In this document: one piece after another, positions 18,537 through 25,482 of the stretch
How positions within the stretch are numbered: the first letter of the stretch is position 1
Layout of the letters: every line of letters starts with the position of its first letter
Assembly: GCA_004380135.1 (NCBI GenBank)
Contig: QXCR01000274.1
Coordinates: forward strand, 1 to 25,482
Direction: 5' to 3'
Source: Stemphylium vesicarium
Lineage: Eukaryota; Ascomycota; Dothideomycetes; Pleosporales; Pleosporaceae
Length of the DNA: 25,482 bases
Translations under genes and position numbers: made by a program
Notes under the pieces: model-generated
What the model was told of the DNA's origin: nothing
The model's input: only the letters and a program-made list of their open reading frames with translations
The model's database searches: none

Positions 18537-21392
18537 CTATGACGATTCTGCAGGCGGCTCTTCCCACGTTCCTATCGCAAACTCTTCTGTGAGCTCCTCG
18601 TCAGTATGCTTTGCTGCTGTTGTCGTGCTTAGTGTTGTAAAACCTGCGCGAGTCCACCGTTGTAAGCACACTAAAGCAGCTAGTAACTGCGCGCCAATTT
18701 TCCGCCTTTATGACTTGAGTATATCGCTAGTTCCCGCAAAAACGCGCTCACAATCAGAGCTGGAGGCTGGTATAGTTAACACGTCGATCGCTAGTCGTGA
18801 AAGATGTGGATACTTCGGCTTCAACGATAGCCAGTACTGTACAGCTGTTGGACCCTCCTTGTGTTGATCAGACGTCCACATAGGCTCTTTTAACCAGCTA
18901 TCGTACTCATCCTCCACCTCCATTGTATGCTCGCCGTCCTCATCTAGTATAGCGTCGATAGCGTCGTCAAGGCTGCTTATGGTAGGTTTTGGCGCAGGGG
19001 TTGGTGTCGTGGCAGCAGCGGCTGGCTTATAGGCAGCCCAAACCCGCAGAAACTTCGCGTGCGCGGTGCTCAATTGTGTAGGTTTGTTGCGCCAGAAGCG
19101 CTTAAAGTATGTTTTATATCGCGGATGTAGTGCCGTAGCTGCGTAGTAAATGGGACTTTAGAGGATCTTAGTAAAGTAATTGCTCACTTTTCGCCTCGCG
19201 GCTCGCAGGTTGATCGGGATGTGATCTTCGGGCGCCTTAGATGGCTCGTGGTTGACCGATTCGTATGGCTAAAGGCGCACATCTAGCTCAGCTATCACAC
19301 TCTCAAATACTGGGATAACCTCGTAGAGTGCACCAAACCGGCCACACTTGCCGCGGCCTTGGAGGCGATCTGTAGCAAACTTGAGCGGCTGCAGTATCGC
19401 CATGTACTTAGTAATTACCGCCCAGTCAGCTGCCGTGAGGCCGTCTGACCTTATCCACCGCGGCACATTAGGCAGCTTGTTTCCTCTAATAGCTGCCTGT
19501 TCGTCAGCCTGTTCAGTCTCGCGAATGTGGTACGTGGCGTATGCGTTGATAGCTTGTTGGAGCTGAACTCTGCGCTTAAAGTAGTCGTAATAGCTGTTCT
19601 AACGTGTAATACATGGCTTAATTGGCTCGCGAGTGCCGCCGCTGGCGCCTGTGGGTATGCTATTAACTGCCTCGCGTTGGCAATCTTCAAAAATACTCCA
19701 CTGCTTCGGCGTGTTAACATAGTTAATAATATCAAGATACACGCTAAGTAGGCCTTCTTTCCGCTACTCTTTTATGTAAAATTCCTCTATCTCTATATTC
19801 TCTAGGGCGTTATTATATGCGTTAGCATCCCTCCTAAATATAATTGTTTAGCTAATAAGGTTAAGTATATAGCAAGCGCAGCAGAGGCGGCGATTAGAGG
19901 CAGAGAAGTAGTATATTGCGGCGAGTTTGTTAATAGCGGTGTCGTTATTGTAAGCGTTATTAAGCACAAAGTAGCCGAGTTTACTACAATTAATGCTAAA
20001 GGATTGCAGGATTTTGGTTACAGCGTCAGCTATCGCCTCACTAGTGTGGGCACCCACCAGCTGCGGCAGCGCGATGGGTAGGTCAACTATCGCGCCCTTA
20101 CTGTTAGCGTAGTGAGCAACTACAGAAAAGAAGCCACGTTTGCCGCCTTTTGTCGTCCACCCATCGAAGCTTATATGTACCTTGCTCTCAGATTTAGCCA
20201 ACGCGCGCACCACCTGAGGCCGTAGCCAACTGTACAACCTCATCACGAACGCTGACACGCTGTTATGAGACCTCCATAACGCCGCCTCTGCCTCTGGATT
20301 AGCAAGCCTGATTATCTTGCGAAAAGCCGGCGTCTCAAACTCGCGGAGAGGTCTGTTGTTGTCGACCAGCCAGAGCGCAGCTGCCTGCTAAAATTCTTGT
20401 ACGTCGAAGTTTCCTATAGTCTTATACGCCTTTAGGCTAAATTTATCACCACTTAGAGCTACTTAACGTAGTAATTATTATCTATATTTATAGAGAGATT
20501 AGCTTAGGATTAAACTATCTTTACTAAGCTAATAACTAGGTTTATTAAGCTAGAGGTGCTTATTAGCGGTAGTAGTTAACTTCGTTATGCGGTATACACT
20601 ATTAGGCAGCTTATAAGTATAATAGTACTTACACACAAAGTACAACTCATCTAGATGGTGAGTACCCTCCTTCCAGACACGCCAGCCGTGTTAAAAAATC
20701 CAGCTTGCCTTGCCTCGTGGAGTGCTCAGCGGCGCGACAAACCCCTTTAATCGCGACCAATCGACGCCCTCAAAGTCGCGAAAATCGACATTTACAGCGC
20801 TATCCTCCTCCACCGAAGCCTCAGTGGCAGCGCTGGAGAAAGCTAACGGCTGTCAATAGAGTCCTCTGGCTTATCAAACATCAACTGCGACTCCCAGGCT
20901 GGCTCATCAGCGAGCTGAGAGGCTTGTGAGGCAACCAAAATAGGCAATGGTGATGCCCGCCGAGGGCGCTTCTCGGGTTGTTGTACAGGCTTGCATGGCG
21001 GTTCAATAGTCCGTGTAGGCGGCTCGAACGCTTGTATGGGCAGCTCGATAGCTTGTGTATGATGAAAGGCAGAGATCGTGATGCGAACATGATGTTGTTG
21101 TATTATGGGAGCTACGAACGTGGGAGATAATCGAGCCGAACAAGGACGCTAGTCCCAAAGAGGATGCGCTAACAAGCGCTCCCTCGAACAGTGTAGGCGG
21201 CTCTATAGTTTGTGTGGGCGGTTCTGTAGGCGGATCCGGCGTACTTTTTGGTAGCTCTATCGGCTGGGTTGGCTGACTGCCATCACCTAACAGCGCCTTA
21301 AGCGTAGGTTTGCGCGTACGTTGTGCTCGCTTAAAGGGAGTATCAGGTTCTTTGGCAGCCTCGGGCTTGCGTTTTACTAGTATAGAGGGCAT
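18537..21392 (-). pseudogene. hAT transposase, copy 2, near full length but broken
   Basis: On the minus strand the frame starts at ATG 21392 with a basic, Pro-rich N-terminus (VKRKPEAAKEPDTPFKRAQ). A zinc-finger region follows whose first cysteines are partly replaced (YFVCKYYYTYK against CRYCH in copy 1), then VHISFDGWTTKGGKRGFF, VLNNAYNND, and NRRLCCACYILNLIS. It ends with the hAT dimerisation domain PTAVQYWLSLKPKYPHLSRL and SSSDCERVFAG, and a stop at 18539-18537. TAG/TAA codons and frameshifts interrupt it, clustered in TA-rich blocks at about 19740-20000 and 20400-20640, while 20000-20400 and 18540-19500 are nearly clean. The second catalytic motif again has Asn (19961-19959) instead of Asp. 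About 950 codons is long for the family because of the extended N-terminus. Confidence 0.85.
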
Positions 21393-22265
21393 AGATAAGG
21401 CTAAATATAAGCTAGAGCTGCGAGAAAGTAAGGAGTTATTAAATATAATAAGCCTAAGGTTAGTAGCACTATGTGAAGGTCCGTCCTTAGAGGGTCCTAG
21501 GGTTAGTTCTTAGGAATGAGCTAGGCGCGTAATAGACGAGATAAGTTAAGCACGATATAAAGATTAATAAATAACTTAAGAGTTTAAGAATTAAGTACTA
21601 ATTCTTAGATTTTAAAGTTAAATATAGTAACTATAAGGGTATACTATCTAGTAGCTATATACTTATATAATAGTTATATTAACTCCTAATAATAGTAGGG
21701 TATAACTTCTAGTAATAGTTATAATAGTTATAATTACTTCTAGTAATAGTTGCGGTAGTCGTGATTACTCCTAGCGATAGTCCTTAGCGTAGTAATTGGT
21801 CACGTAACTACTAATAGTCAGCGTTTTGCGGGATCGCTATCCTAGTCTTGCTCGTGCGGCGCGGTTGCGGCGTAGTTGCGGCATAGTCGTAAGCGTTTTA
21901 ACTTTAGATTATAATACTATCTTCCTCTTCTAAGGATTTATCCTTAGATTACTTAGTTTTAGTAGTTACTTAGCTTATAAGTAGGGTTACCCTACGCGTT
22001 ATTATAAGCTCTAAGGTTTACTATATTATCTAATTTCTATAAATATTAGATTTACTTAGCTTAGAAAATTCTTAACACTAATTTTATTTCTAATATTACT
22101 TATAATAAGTATTTTCTTAATAATTACTCTTATTATATTATGCTAAATTTGCCTCTTAAATATGTGGAATGCACGCGTCTTAGCTAGTTATATATAAATA
22201 TATTATAGGCCTCTTTAGATAAAACTCGCGAAGAGTATTAAGCAAAAGTAGATACAGACGAAAAG
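21393..22265. other. TA-rich, RIP-like transposon debris
   Basis: This is 873 bp with very high TA dinucleotide content and no usable ORF. It holds a 31-bp tandem repeat (21682-21797) and a short GC-richer island at about 21820-21890. It should contain the left end of hAT-2, but no copy of the CAGAGAAGTC terminus was recognised. Confidence 0.5.
21682..21797. repeat. 31-bp tandem repeat, about 3.7 copies
   Basis: Three 31-bp units (21705-21735, 21736-21766, 21767-21797) and a shorter, more diverged unit (21682-21704) share the pattern ACTYCTAGYRATAGT. Units 2 and 3 keep GC-rich bases (TGCGGTAGTCGTGA, TAGCGATAGTCC) that are TA-converted in the left units, so the copies differ mainly by C-to-T type changes. 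There are no spacers, so it is not CRISPR-like. Confidence 0.7.
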
Positions 22266-22559
22266 TTGTTATCTGAAGTAATTGCGCGGTTATTGCGCAA
22301 TAAGAAGATTCTAGCGCAGGCCAATGAGCGCGCGCAAAGGAAAGCGCTCTGCCTTGCGTCGGAACTAGAAGCGGAGGGTGAGGATGTTAATGCGCAGTCC
22401 TTGGATTGTCTAGCGGCGTCTATTAGTATCGCATATTCGCTAATGATGTGGTCTACCTTAGGTAGTATAGATAACGTAGTTACAACCCTTAGTATTGCTA
22501 GTCCTAGCAGCGCTAGTAATACTAGTAGTAATAATATAGAAGCTATTAGTAGTTCGTAA
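22239..22559 (+). pseudogene. ATG-less ORF fragment of a transposable element
   Basis: An open frame of about 106 codons lies between an in-frame TAA at 22239-22241 and the TAA at 22557-22559, with no ATG near its start. It reads KLLSEVIARLLRNKKILAQ, an amphipathic Leu/Lys helix, then acidic and Ser/Asn-rich sequence with MMWSTLGSID. The basic coiled-coil followed by a short acidic and Ser-rich tail resembles in pattern the C-terminal tails of some fungal DDE transposases, but I do not recognise the family. Its 3' end overlaps the end of the gypsy pol remnant on the other strand. It contains far fewer RIP-type stops than the surrounding DNA. Confidence 0.35.
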
Positions 22560-25008
22560 GGTTTATATCTAGCTTTTAGGTATTATTACTCTTAGGGTAG
22601 CCTAACTATTTAACTAGGTATTCTTTACTATTACTATACGTTTAGTATACGAGAATTCTCTTAACTTTAAATTTATTATCTTCTTCTATTTTATAGTAGA
22701 AGGTTTTCTAGAGTAGTATTTTAAAGTCTACTAGTTTTAATATATTAATATAGAATCTTAGATATATCTTTATATTAGATAGAAGGTTAAGTATATAAGT
22801 AACTAGTCCCTTCTAATTAAGAATTAAAAATAGTCTAACTTTAACGTTATTAAGTCTCTTACTAAGTTATATAGTACAAAGGTTCTTTATAAGTAGATAA
22901 ACTTTATCTCTCCTCTTTAGCTAAGGTATTATTTTTTATTTCTTATTAATATATAAGATACTCTAGCGTTATACCTTTTTAAATTCGCGTTATAGTAGCT
23001 CGTGTACTAACTTTAGCTTATTAGCTATAGCGATAGCTGCTTCTATTTTTAGGCTTAGTAGTATACGTATAAAGAGATTTAGGTGTCTCCTATAGTTCGC
23101 GTAGAATAGGGTCTATTCTATAGACTCTAAAAGCTTATTATTATAGGCTATCTATACTATAGGTAGCAGTAAAACCTAGTTATTCTACTAGTAGTTAATA
23201 TAGATCTATAGATAGGCTTTTATTATATAGTTTATTTATTCTATTTATCTATCTATTTATAGATAATAAGCTATTAATAGCTTCCTTCTAGTACTAATTA
23301 TAGCAAGTAATACTATCTAAAAGTTTAAAGTAAAGAGCTTATCTCTATTACTAATAATTAACTTTAGTATGCCGTAATACCTTATAACACAATTATTAAT
23401 AATATGCGTAAGTTATACTGCTATAGAATCTTTGTAAAAGGCGATATACTTAGCTTACTTCGTGAAATAATCTACTACTATAAGAATTGCGTTATATAAT
23501 ATTTTAGTAATAGGGTCTCTTAAGACTAGTAGGCCTATAATAAAGTCTATAGAGATGTCTAACTATAGTGTATGAAGTAGCTCTATTACTTATATTTCTC
23601 TATAGGGTGCGTAGGTACTATATTTATTCTTCTAATAGTCTACGTATTTAGTAATAAAGAAGATAACCTTATTCTTTATATATAGAAACTCGTAGTTTCG
23701 CTTAATAAGTTCTATTATTTAAGTAATACTAAGGTAACCGTATATAGGGTTATTATAGTATTACTTAATAATTACTTCTTATAATTCTTTTAGTACCTTA
23801 TTAGTAACTTATATAACTAGGTTTAGCGTTTTTACTAGTCCTAATAATCTATCTTTATAGCGTATAAGTATTATAGATTTATTAATTATCTTTATTTCTA
23901 TAATATTATATCTACGGCTAAGAGCGTTAGCCCTACTATTATCTTTTCCTAGTATAAATATAATCTTAAACTTATATTATCTTAATTTCTATAACTATTA
24001 AACTTATTATTTATTAAGTACTTTAGTAGTTATAAACGTAACTAAGTTCTTATAATCTAAGAATATTATAAGTTCTAAGTAACTCTTAGCGTATACTCTC
24101 TAATACTTTAAGTAGGTAATAATAGCTAATAGCTTTTTATTATAAATATTATAGTTCTTCTTTAGTCCTAAAAGCTTACGTAAATAATAGGCTATAAGAT
24201 GCTATTAGTCTTTATATAACTAGCTAGTATATTCTTCTAGTGCGAGATCTAATAAGTTAGTCTTAAAGCGTAGGGGTTACCCTAATTAGAATATATAGAA
24301 GTATAGTAGCGTTATACTTATATTCTTAAGCGTCTAGAAGGCGTCTTCTACTTCTTTACTCTATATAAATAGTATATCTTTTCTTATAAGTTTTATTAAT
24401 AGAATAGTAATCTTAGAGTAATCTTTAATAAACTATTAGTTAAAGTTTAGAAATTCTAGAAAGAATTATATTTCCTTAACTATCTTTAGTAGTAGCTATT
24501 CTTTAACTACTTTAATCTTTTCTTTACTTATGCGTACTCTATTAGCTCCTATAATATATCCTAAGAAAGCGACCTCTTTCTTATAGAATTTGCATTTCTC
24601 TAGCTTAAGTTATAGGTTAAACTAGTCTAGGCACCTTAGTACCGTACGGATATATTTAATATATTCTTCTTTATTCTTAGAGTAGATAAGGATATCGTCT
24701 AAGTATGCAATGATAAAGATATCTAAGTAAGCTCTTAATATATTATTAATAAGTTCCTAAAATATTACTAGGGCGTTCGTAAGTCTAAAAGGTATAATAG
24801 TATATTTATAGTATCTATATCTTATTTAGAATACTATCTTTTATTCTTTATTTTTCTTTATTCTAATAAGGTAGTATCTATCTTATAGATCTATTACTAT
24901 AAAGATTCTTACTTAAGATAATTAATCTTAAAGTTCTATAATATTTAGTAGTAAGTATTAATTCTTTACTATAATATTATTAAGCTTATAATAGTCTACG
25001 TATAACGT
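22546..25008 (-). pseudogene. Ty3/gypsy chromovirus pol remnant (RT-RNase H-integrase-chromodomain)
   Basis: Reading from high to low coordinates, one frame interrupted by many stops shows the reverse transcriptase start YVDYYKLNNI at about 25000-24975, the RT active site YLDDILIYS (YLDD at 24705-24694), RNase H motifs (LALEEYTS, HLIAYYLRKL, NIYNKKLLAI, about 24270-24130), the integrase signature LDISIDFIIG (about 23562-23533, first catalytic Asp at 23547-23545), and a C-terminal chromodomain (KEYLVK*LGYPKSNNT, about 22690-22560). The order RT-RH-IN-chromodomain is diagnostic of chromoviruses. The stops are CAG/CAA/TGG to TAG/TAA type and the sequence is TA-saturated, so it is inactivated by RIP-like mutation. 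Gag, protease and the N-terminal part of pol are missing; the Fot1-like element interrupts the RT at 25008. LTRs were not identified. Confidence 0.85.
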
Positions 25009-25013
25009 ATGTG

Positions 25014-25043
25014 GCAAGCGAGTCGCTCACGCAAGCGAGTCGC
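25014..25043. repeat. 13-bp direct repeats in the Fot1-like terminus
   Basis: GCAAGCGAGTCGC occurs at 25014-25026 and 25031-25043, 17 bp apart start to start, inside the presumed terminal inverted repeat. Such duplicated motifs are likely transposase-binding sites. Confidence 0.7.
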
Positions 25044-25085
25044 CCACCCCACCAACTTTGATCACCTTTGAAGCTTAACCTAACT

Positions 25086-25482
25086 ATGCCTTAACACTAA
25101 TAAGCTCTAGCGCGCTTATCTAAAGCTAATATATAGCTAACTATCTTATCTCTAAATAAGCATTAAATAAAGACTGTACGAGTAGCTGCTTAGGCCTTTG
25201 ATGTCCCTCGTACAACGCTACGCGACCGACGCGCTGGCAAGCCTGCCCGACGCGATTGCCAGCCCAACTCAAGGAAGCTTACCCAGCTAGAAGAGGAGGT
25301 GATTGTGAGCTATATACTCGACCTAGACCAACGTGGATTTGCGCCTACGTACGCAGCTATACGTGATATGGCTGATAAGCTGCTAGCTGCGCGCGGCGCT
25401 GGCCAGGTTGGGCAGAAGTGGCCAGCCAACTTGGTTAGGCGTACAGAGAGTCTCACGACGTGTTTTAATCGAGCATACGATA
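25086..25482 (+). pseudogene. Fot1/pogo-like transposase, N-terminus, partial
   Basis: From ATG 25086 one frame encodes a helix-turn-helix DNA-binding region ending in VAA*AFDVPRTTLRDR, then a CENP-B-type HTH region (LTQLEEEVIVSYIL, RGFAPTYAAIRDMADKLLA, GQKWPANLVRR). This is the N-terminal half of Fot1/pogo DDE transposases. The first 45 codons hold seven TAG/TAA codons, all explainable as CAG/CAA changes, whereas from 25200 to the window end there is none. The DDE catalytic domain lies beyond the window. The copy is probably inactive. Confidence 0.85.

Larger units (their letters stand above)
25008..25482 (+). mobile_element. Fot1/pogo-like DNA transposon, left part
   Basis: The sequence changes from degraded gypsy RT to TGTGGCAAGCGAGTCGC right after a TA at 25008-25009, the target dinucleotide of Tc1/mariner/pogo elements. 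The terminal region has a 13-bp direct repeat GCAAGCGAGTCGC (25014-25026 and 25031-25043). A transposase frame begins at 25086. The element continues beyond the window, so its right end and second TA are not visible. It is younger than the gypsy copy because it interrupts it. Confidence 0.8.

Noticed and set aside
21682..21797. CRISPR-like array
   Set aside because: The units are contiguous without spacers, and the genome is eukaryotic.

Overview
The window looks like a filamentous ascomycete genome, most likely a Dothideomycete of the Pleosporales type. The evidence is short 50-100 nt GT-AG introns, a very large NACHT/TPR (NLR-like) protein, a Zn(II)2Cys6 regulator, fungal hAT, Ty3/gypsy and Fot1-like elements, and long TA-saturated stretches in which CAG/CAA/TGG codons have become stops, as expected from repeat-induced point mutation (RIP). 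The species was not identified.

Layout. 1-864: degraded repeat with a dense array of CCATCCC/GGGATGG. 865-7281 (-): a 2138-codon NACHT-TPR receptor-like ATPase. 7806-8469: two direct, LTR-like repeats of about 166 bp; the nearer one carries a TATA box pointing at the NLR gene and the farther one abuts a 5'-truncated amino-acid permease (8470-9057, +). 9776-10864 (+): formyltetrahydrofolate deformylase with a mitochondrial-type leader. 11507-12407 (+): three-exon classical SDR. 12694-13501 (-): formaldehyde-dehydrogenase-like pseudogene, split by a 183-bp insert with LTR-like TG...CA ends and a 5-bp duplication. 13762-15372 (-): Zn2Cys6 transcription factor. 16303-16592 (+): start of a second SDR, cut off by a hAT element.

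16593-25482 is a nested transposon island: a hAT copy on + (hAT-1), a related hAT copy on - (hAT-2), a RIP-mutated stretch with a 31-bp tandem repeat, an unassigned ORF fragment, a Ty3/gypsy chromovirus pol on - (RT, RNase H, integrase, chromodomain), and a Fot1/pogo-like element inserted at a TA inside the RT. That last element runs off the window.

Working together. The deformylase and the intact SDR are ordinary metabolic genes. The Zn2Cys6 regulator sits divergently from the broken SDR and next to the broken dehydrogenase, which suggests the remains of a small co-regulated oxidoreductase group dismantled by transposons. The most interesting part is the 5' side of the NLR gene: an LTR-like promoter, an upstream ORF, and about 140 in-frame coding-like codons without an ATG. 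This suggests that an LTR-mediated rearrangement removed the original 5' end and supplied a new promoter.
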